Notes: generated by a model not told the origin, from the sequence alone. A stretch of 64,000 bases of DNA from Paraburkholderia lycopersici (GCF_900096975.1 NZ_FMYQ01000015.1:1-64000), one strand, 5' to 3'; shown: positions 26,616 through 35,422, counted from the stretch's first letter. Made by a program: numbers and translations.

Positions 26616-27678
26616 CGACGATCTGCCCAGGGTAGACATGGAGCCCCGCCTTCGGCACGACGCGAAAGATGACCGGCAACACGCGCAGGTCGACGCGCTC
26701 GGTGCGCTGGTCGGAGAGTTCGATCTTCGGCGTGACATAGGGCTGGATGCGCTCGAACTCGAGGTCGGCGTCGATGCTCGCCCCGCGCACCGACATGCGC
26801 GCCTTGAGCCGCGCCGGCTCCGGCAGCCGCGCGATCAGGATCTCGTCGACGTAGCAGCGCACCGCGAGGCGCTCCGGCGCGGTGCCGAGCACGATCGCCG
26901 GTGCCATGCCTTGCGTGTAGGTGTCGTAGACGCCCTGCTGCGAAAGATAGGAACCCTGCGCGGTGTTGACGGCGAGCACCACGCCGTCGGCCGGCGCGCG
27001 CAGCGTGTAGTGGGCAAGCAGCGCTTCGGCGGACGCCGCGGCCTTGCGCAGCGCCTCGACCTGGCCCTGCTGGTTGCGCACGTCGTACACCCATGCGCCC
27101 GCGCGCGTGAGGCGGTCCTGGCGCGTGACGACGGCGAGGTTCGCGCGCGCCACCCGCATGCCGTTCTCGGCGTTGTCGAGCACGTCGCGGCTCACGGCTT
27201 TCGGGTCGATGTCCCATGCCTGCTTTTGCTTCGCCCAGGTGTCCTCGGCCATCTTCAGGCTGGCCTCGGCCGCGCTCACCTGGGCGTCCGCGACATCGCG
27301 CGTTTCCGGCCGTGGCTGTGCCCGCAATTCCTCGAGCAACGCCTGTGCGGCATCGGCTTGCGCCGCGAGTTGCTGGGCGTTGGCGCGCTGCACGGAATCG
27401 TCGATGGTCAACAGCACGTCGCCGGCCTTCACGGGCTGGCCGTCGTGCACGTAGAGCCGCGTGACGGCGCCTCCCACGTCGGGGTAGATGTTTACGTTCG
27501 CGCCCGCGGGCTGGTCGCTTTCCACGATGCCCGTCGCATATACGCCGTGCTCATAGGGATTGGCCGCCGGCTGGAATACGGGCGGCTGCGGCGCCTGCTG
27601 GATGCCGAAGACCCACGCGGCCACGACGCTGGCAACGAAGCCGGCGACGGCGGCGGCGAACAGGATGCGATGCTTCAT
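26593..27678 (-). CDS. HlyD-family membrane-fusion protein (DevB-like)
   Basis: 361 residues. One N-terminal membrane helix (ILFAAAVAGFVASVVAAWVFG), then a biotinyl-lipoyl-like domain split by a helical hairpin (coiled coil about 90-215, RANAQQLAAQADAAQALLEELRAQ) and a beta-barrel part with LAVRCYVDEILIARLP. It bridges the inner-membrane ABC pair to the outer-membrane channel. GGAGG precedes ATG 27678; the start codon overlaps the ATPase stop (ATGA). Resembles DevB of the heterocyst glycolipid exporter family; the cargo here is unknown. Confidence 0.88.
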   Translation of the reverse strand: MKHRILFAAAVAGFVASVVAAWVFGIQQAPQPPVFQPAANPYEHGVYATGIVESDQPAGANVNIYPDVGGAVTRLYVHDGQPVKAGDVLLTIDDSVQRANAQQLAAQADAAQALLEELRAQPRPETRDVADAQVSAAEASLKMAEDTWAKQKQAWDIDPKAVSRDVLDNAENGMRVARANLAVVTRQDRLTRAGAWVYDVRNQQGQVEALRKAAASAEALLAHYTLRAPADGVVLAVNTAQGSYLSQQGVYDTYTQGMAPAIVLGTAPERLAVRCYVDEILIARLPEPARLKARMSVRGASIDADLEFERIQPYVTPKIELSDQRTERVDLRVLPVIFRVVPKAGLHVYPGQIVDVYISAR

Positions 27679-28376
27679 CGCGCGCCTCCGGCGTCGATGC
27701 CCTTGAGCCTGCCGTCTTCCATGCGCAGGATGCGGTCGGCGTATTCGAAGATGCGGCTGTCGTGCGTGACGATCACGATGCAGCGGCGCGTATTGAGCAC
27801 CTGATGCTTGACGAATTCGATGATGGTCCTCCCCGTGTCGCCGTCGAGCGAAGCGGTCGGTTCGTCGAGCACGAGAATGTCGGGCTGGCTCACGATCGCG
27901 CGCGCGATCGCCACGCGCTGCTGCTCGCCGCCCGAAAGCTTCACGGGCGGCAGCGCCGCGCGGCCCGCGAGGCCCACCACCTCGAGGTAGCGCGCCGCCT
28001 CGGCCAGCGCTTCGTCCCAGGGCCGGCGCTTGAGGATCAGCGGAATCGCCACGTTCTCGGCCGTCGTGAGGCGCGGAAACAGGTGGTAGTCCTGAAACAC
28101 GAAACCGATGCGGTTGAGCCGGAAGTCGGCGAGCCCGTCGTCGGGCTGCGCCCAGAGGTCCACGCCGTCGATCGTGACGGAGCCGCCGTCGGGCCGCAGA
28201 ATGCCGGAGATGACGCTGAGCAGCGTCGTCTTGCCGCTGCCCGACGGCCCGACGATGAGCACCATTTCGCCGAAGTGCGCCTGCATCGAAACGCCCCGCA
28301 GCGCCTGGGTGCGCGCCGCGCCTTCGCCGAACCACTTGTCGAGCGCGCGGGCGTCGATGGCGATCGAATCCGTCAT
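27675..28376 (-). CDS. ABC transporter ATP-binding protein (DevA/LolD-like)
   Basis: 233 residues with Walker A GPSGSGKT (43-50), signature LSGGEQQRVAIARA, Walker B ILVLDEPTASLD and the H-loop IVTHDSRIF. Sequence pattern fits the MacB/LolD/DevA group that powers lipid or lipoprotein export without substrate crossing the membrane through a pore. Lies 4 nt after the permease and overlaps the membrane-fusion gene by 4 bp, so the three are translationally coupled. Confidence 0.93.
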   Translation of the reverse strand: MTDSIAIDARALDKWFGEGAARTQALRGVSMQAHFGEMVLIVGPSGSGKTTLLSVISGILRPDGGSVTIDGVDLWAQPDDGLADFRLNRIGFVFQDYHLFPRLTTAENVAIPLILKRRPWDEALAEAARYLEVVGLAGRAALPPVKLSGGEQQRVAIARAIVSQPDILVLDEPTASLDGDTGRTIIEFVKHQVLNTRRCIVIVTHDSRIFEYADRILRMEDGRLKGIDAGGAR

Positions 28377-28380
28377 CGCC

Positions 28381-29535
28381 TCAGCCCCGGAAGATGTCGA
28401 ACGGCTCGATGCGCAGCACGCGGCGCACGCCGAGATAGCTCGAAAGCGAGGCGATCACCACCACCATCGCGAATGCCAGCGCAAGGTTGCCATACGTGAT
28501 CATGGCCGCGTAGTCGCGGATGCGCAGGCGCGCGAGCGTGATGGAGGCGGCGCACAGGCCCACGCCCAGGCCATAGCCCGTGAGCGCCGTGAATGCCGCC
28601 TGAAACAGGATCATCGCGACGAGCTCGCGGCGCTTCGCGCCGATCGCCTTGAGCGCGCCGAATTTTTCGAGGTTTTCGAGAATGAACGTGTAAAACGTCT
28701 GCCCCGAAATCGACAATCCGACAACGAAGCTGATCGCCGTCATCAAAAGGATGTTGGTGCCGAGACTCGTCTCGTATTTGTAGAAGTTGGCAATGCGCTG
28801 CATGAACTCCTCTTTCGTATAGGCGATGTAGCCGAGCGAGGCCACGACGGCCTTGATGTGCGCGATATCGCGCTCCGACTTCGGCTCGACGAGGATGTAC
28901 GACGTGGTGTAGCGCGTGGACGGGATGTACTGGATGGCGCGGCTGTACGTGGTGTAGAGCGTGGGCGTGCCGAAGAGCCCGCTGCTCGCCACGGTGGCGA
29001 TGCCGACCACGACGGCGCGGTGGTCGTTGAGCTCGAAGTCGGTGCCGGGCGCGGGGTTGCCGAGCTTGTAGAACTCGGCGTCCTGGACCGCGATGAAGCC
29101 GTTCTCCGCGTAGATGTCCTCGATGCGCCCGCGCGTCATGCGCGGCCAGCCGTAGAGCGTGGTGTCGTCGAGCCCGATGACCGTGGTGGCCTGGTACGTG
29201 CCGTCGCGCAGCTTGACGAGCGCCGCGCCCGAGTAAAGCGGCACGGCGTACTTCACGCCGTCGATGCTGCGCACGGCGTCGAGCACGTAGTCGGGCATGC
29301 CGATGCTGCTGGCGATCGTCTGCACGGCGGGGTCCATGACCCAGATCTTCGCGCCCACGTTGATGACCGTGGACGACGAGCGATTGAGAATGCCGGCGAA
29401 CATCGACATCATCTCGACCATCAGGAATACGGCGAACGTAATGCCGATCAGGAGCGCCGTGAATTTGGCGCTGTCGTTGACGAGCAGCTTGAACGCGAGG
29501 CGCAGGATGCCCGGCATGACGACCCGTTTAGCCAT
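28381..29535 (-). CDS. ABC transporter permease (DevC/FtsX-like)
   Basis: 384 residues. One membrane helix at about 22-44 (FTALLIGITFAVFLMVEMMS), a large periplasmic domain, then three C-terminal helices (ILLMTAISFVVGLSISGQTF; LVAMILFQAAFTALTGYGLG; LALAFAMVVVIASLSSYLG): the FtsX/MacB topology. ATG at 29535. First gene of the exporter operon and divergent from a universal stress protein gene with a single FNR box between them. Likely exports a lipid, lipopeptide or glycolipid; substrate unknown. Confidence 0.88.
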   Translation of the reverse strand: MAKRVVMPGILRLAFKLLVNDSAKFTALLIGITFAVFLMVEMMSMFAGILNRSSSTVINVGAKIWVMDPAVQTIASSIGMPDYVLDAVRSIDGVKYAVPLYSGAALVKLRDGTYQATTVIGLDDTTLYGWPRMTRGRIEDIYAENGFIAVQDAEFYKLGNPAPGTDFELNDHRAVVVGIATVASSGLFGTPTLYTTYSRAIQYIPSTRYTTSYILVEPKSERDIAHIKAVVASLGYIAYTKEEFMQRIANFYKYETSLGTNILLMTAISFVVGLSISGQTFYTFILENLEKFGALKAIGAKRRELVAMILFQAAFTALTGYGLGVGLCAASITLARLRIRDYAAMITYGNLALAFAMVVVIASLSSYLGVRRVLRIEPFDIFRG

Positions 29536-29632
29536 GATTGAGCAGCCCCCGATCGAAAAGGATGACCCACCATGCCGCGCAGACTTCCGGCGCGACCGTG
29601 AGCCGATTCTCGGACAGGCGCTCCGCGTCCCG

Positions 29633-29646
29633 TTGACGTGTGTCAA
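29633..29646. promoter_or_regulatory. FNR/ANR box between exporter operon and universal stress gene
   Basis: TTGACgtgtGTCAA is itself nearly symmetrical, so it could serve both directions. Toward the exporter, GAGAAT (29611-29606, minus) sits at the 21-nt -10 spacing; toward the stress gene the matching place is poor but TAATAG starts 25 nt away (29672). Confidence 0.72.
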
Positions 29647-29715
29647 CTGAACGAAGCCTGCCCGGAGGGACTAATAGCGAAATCGACGGATTCCATCCCC
29701 GGAGGAGACGCCGCC

Positions 29716-30558
29716 ATGTCGTACAAGACCGTGCTCACCTACCTCGACCCCGGCGACCGCGCCCAGGCGCGGCTCGATTTCTCGCTGCAGCTCGCAAGGG
29801 AATTCGACGCGCATCTCATCGGGCTGTACACGACCTTCATGCCCGAGGCGCGGGAGTATTTCGCGGTTGCCGGCTGCGCGCGCCATTACGACGGCTTGTG
29901 CGATACGCGGCGCGGCCGGCGCGACGCGGCCGAGGAGGCGTTTCGTCATGCGCTGGGCGCCGCGGGTCGTGGCGGCGAATGGATCGCGTTCGACGATCAT
30001 GCGGAACAGCCCCTGATCCGGCGCAGCCGTCACGCCGATCTGCTGATCGCGGGTCAAGCGGGGCCCGACGACGATGCGCAGGCGTTGCGCAAGGGGTTCC
30101 TGGAAGAGGTGGTGTTGACTTCGGGCCGGCCTGTGCTGGTTCTGCCGTATGCCGGAGCCCTGCGGCCGGCGGGCAAATCGATCGCGATCGCATGGGACGG
30201 CAGCCGCGAAGCGGCGCGCGCCGTGCACGACGCCATGCCGTTCCTCGCACGCGCCGGACGTGTGACGGTGCTGCGCATCCGCACCGCGGACTCCGCGCGG
30301 CCTGCGGCGCTGGGTGCGCAAGGCAAGGAGATCGACCTCATGCTGGCGAGGCACGCGGTGAACGTCGATTATGCGCAAGCAACCAGCGACTCGGACGAGA
30401 CGGCGGGCGACACCCTGCTTTCATGGTTGGCCTCGAGCGGCTGCGACCTCGTCGTGGCGGGCGCCTATAGTCATCCGCAGTGGAAGGAACATTGGCTTGG
30501 CGGCGTGACGCGCGCCCTGCTCGAATCGGCGACTGTCCCCGTGCTGCTGTCGCATTGA
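29716..30558 (+). CDS. Universal stress protein, tandem Usp domains
   Basis: 280 residues with two Usp domains (about 1-145 and 150-280). GGAGGAGACG precedes ATG 29716. The second domain ends with GAYSHPQWKEHWLGG, a broken form of the ATP loop G-2x-G-9x-G-S/T, so nucleotide binding there is doubtful. It ends VPVLLSH, the tail shared with four other Usp proteins of this island. Such proteins support long-term survival under low oxygen or starvation. Downstream of an FNR box; converges with the PfkB-type kinase. Confidence 0.9.
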   Translation: MSYKTVLTYLDPGDRAQARLDFSLQLAREFDAHLIGLYTTFMPEAREYFAVAGCARHYDGLCDTRRGRRDAAEEAFRHALGAAGRGGEWIAFDDHAEQPLIRRSRHADLLIAGQAGPDDDAQALRKGFLEEVVLTSGRPVLVLPYAGALRPAGKSIAIAWDGSREAARAVHDAMPFLARAGRVTVLRIRTADSARPAALGAQGKEIDLMLARHAVNVDYAQATSDSDETAGDTLLSWLASSGCDLVVAGAYSHPQWKEHWLGGVTRALLESATVPVLLSH

Positions 30559-30585
30559 AGCGCGGGCCGGCGCTTGCCGGGGGCG

Positions 30586-31530
30586 TCAGACCAGCTCTTG
30601 CGTGATTGCATAGAGCCGCTTCACCTCATCCGCGTCGCACAGCGCCGTGCCGCCCGAGAGCAGGGCCGCGGCCGCGGCCGCCTGGGCGAGGCGCGCGGCA
30701 TCCCGCAGGGCGTCGCCGCGGCGCAGTGCGACAAGGAGCCCCGCAAGGAAGCTGTCGCCGGCACCCGTTGCGCCCGATACGCGCACGGGCAACGCCGGCA
30801 CGCGGATCGTTTCCCCGGTCGAGACGAGCAGCGCGCCGCGCTCGCCCAGCGTCAACGCGACGATCTGCGCGCGCTTTTCCGCGACGAGCCGGCGGGCCGC
30901 GGCGAGCCACGCCGCTTCATCCGCGAGCGGCTTTTCCGCCAGCGCGGCCAGTTCGCCAAGGCTGGGCTTCACGAGATACACACCCGCATCCAGGGCGAGC
31001 GCGAGCGGCGGGCCGGAAGTGTCGAGCACCACGCGCACGCCGCGCTGGCTGGCGCGGCGCGCCAGATCCGCGTAGGCCGTCGGGGGCAATCCGGGCGGCA
31101 GGCTGCCGCTCAGCACGAGATAGCGCGGCGCGGGCGTGAGTGTGTCGAAAGCGGCGAGCACGTCCGACCATTCGTCGGCGCTCACTTGCGGTCCTGGCAG
31201 GACGAAGCGGAACTCGCGGCCCGTCGCGCGCTCGGTCACCGAAAAGTTCTCGCGCGTTTCGCCCGCAATGCGCAACCGCCGGCTCGGCACACGCTCGGCC
31301 GAGAGCATCTGTTCGAGCTGACTTCCCGAAGCGCCTCCAGCCAGATAGAGCGCAAGGCAACTGGCCTGCCTCCCGTCGAGCCGCTGGATCACGCGCGCCA
31401 CGTTGATGCCGCCGCCGCCCGGATAGCGGCGCGCGGCATCGCAGCGCAGCTTGTGCGTATCGACGACGCATTCCACCGCCGTCGAGACATCGACGGCAGG
31501 ATTGAGCGTGAGTGTCACAATTTCGACCAA
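30586..31530 (-). CDS. pfkB: PfkB-family sugar kinase (6-phosphofructokinase II / 1-phosphofructokinase type)
   Basis: 314 residues: VTLTLNPAVDVSTAVE at the N terminus and the PfkB signatures YPGGGGINVARVIQRL and the C-terminal SGATGAGDSFLAGLL with the catalytic Asp. This combination is typical of kinases acting on phosphorylated fructose or tagatose. The start is TTG at 31530 because AAGGAGG lies five bases before it and no ATG is near. It follows phaB by 71 nt and probably shares the FNR-box promoter at 32436. Might support glycolysis when respiration stops. Confidence 0.85.
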   Translation of the reverse strand: MVEIVTLTLNPAVDVSTAVECVVDTHKLRCDAARRYPGGGGINVARVIQRLDGRQASCLALYLAGGASGSQLEQMLSAERVPSRRLRIAGETRENFSVTERATGREFRFVLPGPQVSADEWSDVLAAFDTLTPAPRYLVLSGSLPPGLPPTAYADLARRASQRGVRVVLDTSGPPLALALDAGVYLVKPSLGELAALAEKPLADEAAWLAAARRLVAEKRAQIVALTLGERGALLVSTGETIRVPALPVRVSGATGAGDSFLAGLLVALRRGDALRDAARLAQAAAAAALLSGGTALCDADEVKRLYAITQELV

Positions 31531-31601
31531 CGTTGCCTCCTTGCACGGACCTTTGCCTGTACGCCCCGAACCGCGAGCGATACAGGCGCGTGCGCGACAT
31601 C

Positions 31602-32351
31602 CTAATGCATATGCATGCCGCCATTGGCGGCAAGATTGGCCCCCGTCACGAACGCGCCGTCGTCCGAGCACAAATAGGCCACCAGCGACGCGATTTCCTC
31701 GGGCCGGCCGAGCCGCCCCACGGGGATCTGCGGCAGGATGCGCGTGTCCATGATTTCCTGCGGGACGGTCTCCACCATTGCGGTGGCGAGGTAGCCCGGC
31801 GAGACGGTGTTCACGGTCACGCCGTGCCTGGCGACTTCGAGCGCGAGCGACATCGTGAACCCATGTATTCCCGCCTTCGCCGCCGCGTAGTTCGTCTGAC
31901 CAAACGACCCGCGCGACCCGTTCACGGAGCCGATGTTGACGACGCGGCCGAACCGCCGCTCGACCATGCCGGGCAGAAACGGCTTCGTGAGGTTGAACAT
32001 GCTGTCGAGGTTCGTGCGCATCACCGCATCCCACTGGGGCTTCGAAAGCTTCATGAAGCTCGCGTCGCGCGTGATGCCGGCGTTGTTGATGAGAACATCC
32101 ACGCCGCCGAACTCGGCGATCACCTTGCGCGCGCACTCCTCGCACGAGTCGTAACTGGCCACGTCGAGCTCGAACGCGTGAAATGTGCGGCCCGCTTCGC
32201 GTTCGCCGTGCAGCCATGTGGCCACGTGGTCATTCTGCTCCGAATGGGAAACGACGACCGTTATGCCCGCATCGTACAGTCGCCGGCTGATGGCGGCGCC
32301 CAGCCCTCCCATTCCGCCGCTCACGAAGGCAATCCGATCCTTTTGCATCAT
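31602..32351 (-). CDS. phaB: Acetoacetyl-CoA reductase (PhaB)
   Basis: 249-residue SDR: nucleotide motif SGGMGGLG, NNAG at 89-92, catalytic Ser142, Tyr155 and Lys159 in IGSVNGSRGSFGQTNYAAAK, with TRDASFMKLSKPQWDAVMRTNLDSMFN typical of PhaB. It reduces acetoacetyl-CoA to (R)-3-hydroxybutyryl-CoA with NADPH, the monomer for PHB. Two ATGs in tandem, AGGAG ahead. An FNR box lies 85 bp upstream with a -10 of TATAGT, so it is expected to be switched on at low oxygen along with phaC and phaZ in this window. Confidence 0.93.
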   Translation of the reverse strand: MMQKDRIAFVSGGMGGLGAAISRRLYDAGITVVVSHSEQNDHVATWLHGEREAGRTFHAFELDVASYDSCEECARKVIAEFGGVDVLINNAGITRDASFMKLSKPQWDAVMRTNLDSMFNLTKPFLPGMVERRFGRVVNIGSVNGSRGSFGQTNYAAAKAGIHGFTMSLALEVARHGVTVNTVSPGYLATAMVETVPQEIMDTRILPQIPVGRLGRPEEIASLVAYLCSDDGAFVTGANLAANGGMHMH

Positions 32352-32435
32352 GCTTCTCCTCGCAGATGGGTGATCGGCCGCGGATCGGCACGATCGAAGT
32401 GTCGCTTCACTATAAGAACGGGCCTTTACCCTCGA

Positions 32436-32449
32436 TTGATATGTGTCAA
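32436..32449 (-). promoter_or_regulatory. FNR/ANR box with -10 for phaB operon
   Basis: TTGATatgtGTCAA. On the minus strand the hexamer TATAGT (32414-32409, five of six consensus bases) begins after exactly 21 nt, the best -10 match in the island. Confidence 0.82.
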
Positions 32450-32491
32450 TTGAAGGCCCGCTCGGCGACGCGCGCCGGCTTCCGCGGCGGC

Positions 32492-32505
32492 TTGATTCAA
32501 GTCAA
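32492..32505 (+). promoter_or_regulatory. FNR/ANR box with -10 for Usp-Usp-nitroreductase operon
   Basis: TTGATtcaaGTCAA followed after 21 nt by TAGACT (32527-32532). The gene ATG is at 32583. The arrangement mirrors that at 46738, including the same -10 hexamer. Confidence 0.82.
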
Positions 32506-32582
32506 TGGTGCCCCGATGCCGGAATCTAGACTGATCGCACGCAACCCTTGTTCGCGGTTTTCTCAATCGTGGAGCGCCGATC

Positions 32583-33401
32583 ATGGAGTACCGCAGCATC
32601 CTTGTTCATCTGGACGGCAGCGAACGCGCGAGCGCCTGCCTCGATCTGGCGCTGCTCGTCGCCCGACGGCACGGCGCCCACGTCAACGCGCTTTTCGCGC
32701 CTGAGCCGATCGAGCACGAGAGCGCCTGGTCGATGACGCTCGACGTCGGGTATCGCGGGCAGACGCGGGAAGACAGCCGCCGGGCGCTGGAGCACCAATT
32801 CTTCAACGGGCTCTCGCAGGCGAAGCTCGAAGGCACGTGGCGGACTGCCACGGCTCCCGCGCTGGAGGCGTTGCTCGCGCTCTCGCCGTTCGCCGATCTC
32901 ATCGTGATGAGCCAAAGCGATCCGGCCGCCCTGGACACTTCGCTCGCCAACCGGCTGCAGGCCCGGGTGACGCTGGCTGCGGGAAGACCCGTCCTGTGGG
33001 TGCCCTTTGCCGGGACATTCCCCACCGTAGGCGAGCGCATCGTCGTCGCGTGGGACGCGGGCCAGTCCGCCACGCGGGCGCTGTACGACGCCCTGCCCTT
33101 CATGCGGCTCGCTGCGCACACCACGATCGTCACGCTCAACGCCGAGCGCGAAGGCCGCATTCCGGGCGCCGATATTGCCCTCGTCCTCGCCCGCCACGGC
33201 ATCGGCGTGGAAGTCACGCAGTTGCACACACCTCCGACGGTGTCGGTCGCCAGCGCCCTTCTTGCGCGCGTGGAAAAGCTGTGCGGCGATCTGCTCGTCA
33301 TGGGGGCATATGGCCACGCGCGCTGGAAGGAACTCTTGCTCGGCGGCGTCACGCAAACCGTTCTCGGGGCGATGCCGGTCCCGGTGTTGATGTCGCATTG
33401 A
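32583..33401 (+). CDS. Universal stress protein, tandem Usp domains
   Basis: 272 residues; first domain starts MEYRSILVHLDGSERASACLDLALLVARR, second with GERIVVAWDAGQSATRALYDALPF. The ATP-loop of domain two reads GAYGHARWKELLLGG, with G-2x-G-9x-G kept but glycine where Ser/Thr is usual. C terminus VPVLMSH. First gene of a three-gene FNR-box operon (Usp, Usp, Acg-like nitroreductase), gaps 67 and 43 nt. Confidence 0.9.
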   Translation: MEYRSILVHLDGSERASACLDLALLVARRHGAHVNALFAPEPIEHESAWSMTLDVGYRGQTREDSRRALEHQFFNGLSQAKLEGTWRTATAPALEALLALSPFADLIVMSQSDPAALDTSLANRLQARVTLAAGRPVLWVPFAGTFPTVGERIVVAWDAGQSATRALYDALPFMRLAAHTTIVTLNAEREGRIPGADIALVLARHGIGVEVTQLHTPPTVSVASALLARVEKLCGDLLVMGAYGHARWKELLLGGVTQTVLGAMPVPVLMSH

Positions 33402-33468
33402 GCGCATTGCGCGTCCGGTTTTCGGGCGCGCTCGCTCAGGTTCAACGTTAGGTTCAAGGAAAATCGCC

Positions 33469-34260
33469 ATGTGCTACAAGAGCCTGCTCGTCCATCTGGA
33501 CGACTCGGAACGATGCGCGGTGCGCCTTGCGCTCTCGCTCGAACTGGCGGAACGCTTCGACGCGCATCTGACCGGGCTTTACCTGCCGCGTGCCCGCTCG
33601 CAGGCGCCCGCCGACGCACGCCTCACACAAACGCGCGAGCATTTTCTTCTCGTAGCGGAACGTGCGGGCCGGACCGTCGAATGGCGTGCGCCGCAGCCTT
33701 ACGACGCCGCGATTGCGACGATGCACGCGCGCCATGCCGACCTGCTCGTGCTCGGTCAGCCCGAAGCCGGAGATTGGATCGCGCAGAGCGCCGGCGGCCT
33801 GGTGGCGGACCTGCTGATGACAGCCGGGCGGCCAGCCATTGTCGTGCCGCATACCGGCGCCTTCGAGGAATTCGCGCAGAACGTTCTGGTTGCATGGGAC
33901 GGCAGCCGCGAGGCGGCACGCGCCGTCTCCGACGCGCTGCCGTTGCTGCAGCAGGCCCAGTGCGTGTCGATCGAAGTAATCGCCTCGCGCCATGGCGCGA
34001 AGCGCGACCAGGCTGCAAACCAGGCCATCGAGGCGGCCGCGTGGCTCGATCTGCACGGCGTGCAGGCATCGTTTCACGAGCGCGCCGGCGACCCGGCCGT
34101 GCAGACCGGCGCGGCGTTGCTGAGCCGCGCGAGCGATCTGCGCGCGGACCTGATGGTGGCGGGCGCATACGCGCATTCGCGGGTTCACGAATACGTCCTG
34201 GGCGGCGTGACGCGCACACTGCTGGAAGCGATGACGGTTCCGGTCCTCATGTCGCACTGA
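33469..34260 (+). CDS. Universal stress protein, tandem Usp domains
   Basis: 263 residues; MCYKSLLVHLDDSERCAVRLALSLELAERFDAHL opens domain one, NVLVAWDGSREAARAVSDALPLL domain two. Loop two reads GAYAHSRVHEYVLGG, more degenerate than its neighbour. C-terminal VPVLMSH again. AAGGAAAATCGCC precedes the ATG. Middle gene of the operon from 32583; likely a paralogue of the preceding gene, though divergent in sequence. Confidence 0.9.
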   Translation: MCYKSLLVHLDDSERCAVRLALSLELAERFDAHLTGLYLPRARSQAPADARLTQTREHFLLVAERAGRTVEWRAPQPYDAAIATMHARHADLLVLGQPEAGDWIAQSAGGLVADLLMTAGRPAIVVPHTGAFEEFAQNVLVAWDGSREAARAVSDALPLLQQAQCVSIEVIASRHGAKRDQAANQAIEAAAWLDLHGVQASFHERAGDPAVQTGAALLSRASDLRADLMVAGAYAHSRVHEYVLGGVTRTLLEAMTVPVLMSH

Positions 34261-34303
34261 TTTCATCCGGCGCGCCGCGCCGTCGCAAAGGCGGGAGTTC
34301 ACC

Positions 34304-35329
34304 ATGCTCGACAAGCCCCAGGCGTTCGCCGCCGGCACCGGCCCGGCCGACAAGCTCGACGACGACGCGTTGCGCCACGTCTTGCGCCACGCAACGCTCG
34401 CACCGTCGAGCCACAACAGCCAGCCGTGGCGTTTCGTACCCGGCGGCGACAGGATCCTGCTGTGCGCCGACCGCCTGCGAGCGCTGCCCGTTGTCGATCC
34501 GTTCGATCGGGAGCTGATCATCAGTTGCGGCGCGGCGCTCTTCAATCTGCGCGTGGCGCTCGCGAGTCTCGGCACCGGTTATGCCATCACGCTTTTTCCA
34601 TCCAGCCTCGATCCCGACCTGCTCGCCGACGTGCGCCTGCTTCCGAAACATCCCGTCGGCGCGGAACTGGCTCCGCTCGTCGACGCCATTTCGCGCCGGG
34701 TGACCACGCGTCACGCGTTTTCGCCGAAGCCGGTCGAGGCGGCCGTCGAGCGCGAACTGGTCGAGGCGGCCCGGGCCGAAGGCGTCGACGTCGCGTGCGC
34801 AACCGAGGCGGGCACGCGCGACGCGATCGCGGACCTCGTGGCCGAGGCCGACCAGCACCAGTTCGCCGACCCCAGGTTCCGGCGCGAACTCGCGAAATGG
34901 ATCCATCCGGCTCGCACCGGCGACGGCATGCCGGCCTATGCAGCGGGGCTCAACTCCCTGCTCGACTTCGCGACGCCGCTCGTCGCTTCCGCCATCCGCA
35001 CGTTCGACGTCGGCGGCGGCATAGCGGCGACGCATCGCGAGCTTGCGGCGGGCTCGCCCTTGCTGCTGTGCCTCGCGACGAGCGTCGATGACGCACAGTC
35101 CTGGCTCGCTACCGGCGAGGCGCTCGAGCGCGTGCTGCTCGTGCTGACGTCGCACGGGCTCTGCGCCTCCTATCTGAACCAGCCGATCGAAGTAGGCGAG
35201 TTGCGCGCGCGGCTGGGTGCGTTGCTCGGCATGCCGAAATCCGCTTGCCCGCAGATCCTGTTGCGCATCGGGCATGGAACGCCCGATGAACCGTCGCCGC
35301 GCCGGCCGCTGAGCGACGTCATCGCGTAA
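34304..35329 (+). CDS. Acg-family nitroreductase-like FMN protein
   Basis: 341 residues with two nitroreductase-like halves. LRHATLAPSSHNSQPWRF at about 26-43 is the FMN-binding start of the family, and ERVLLVLTSHGLCASYLNQPIE near the C terminus belongs to the second half. The length and lack of a normal single-domain dimer layout match the Acg group known from the Mycobacterium tuberculosis dormancy (DosR) regulon, whose members bind FMN and may store or sequester it. Third gene of an FNR-box operon with two Usp genes, the same pairing of Usp and Acg as in that regulon. Confidence 0.82.
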   Translation: MLDKPQAFAAGTGPADKLDDDALRHVLRHATLAPSSHNSQPWRFVPGGDRILLCADRLRALPVVDPFDRELIISCGAALFNLRVALASLGTGYAITLFPSSLDPDLLADVRLLPKHPVGAELAPLVDAISRRVTTRHAFSPKPVEAAVERELVEAARAEGVDVACATEAGTRDAIADLVAEADQHQFADPRFRRELAKWIHPARTGDGMPAYAAGLNSLLDFATPLVASAIRTFDVGGGIAATHRELAAGSPLLLCLATSVDDAQSWLATGEALERVLLVLTSHGLCASYLNQPIEVGELRARLGALLGMPKSACPQILLRIGHGTPDEPSPRRPLSDVIA

Positions 35330-35388
35330 GTCTTCAGTGCCCGCACGACGTCAGCAAACCAGGGCGTGCAACCGGCCTGAACGCAGAC

Positions 35389-35402
35389 GGAATTTGCCCT
35401 AC
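35389..35402. promoter_or_regulatory. Possible response-regulator half site upstream of histidine kinase
   Basis: GGAATttGCCCTAC resembles GGAATcGCCCTAC found at 41736-41748 upstream of the lone receiver/fnr genes, differing by one spacer base. It could be a site for the NarL-type regulator at 41043; this is only a similarity seen by eye. Confidence 0.25.
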
Positions 35403-35404
35403 CA

Positions 35405-35422
35405 TGTCATGTCGGTATGACA
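35405..35422. promoter_or_regulatory. Inverted repeat TGTCAT-N6-ATGACA upstream of histidine kinase
   Basis: Perfect 6-bp arms around GTCGGT, 62 bp before the kinase ATG. A second palindrome, CCTGGCGCGCCAGG, is at 35425-35438. Both are in the only promoter gap of this region that lacks an FNR box, so they are candidates for a different regulator. Confidence 0.4.

Noticed and set aside
26593..28335. Apparent 580-residue fusion of ABC region and HlyD protein
   Set aside because: The N-terminal half is the wrong frame of the ATPase gene. The fusion protein has its own ATG at 27678 with GGAGG, overlapping the ATPase stop by 4 bp.
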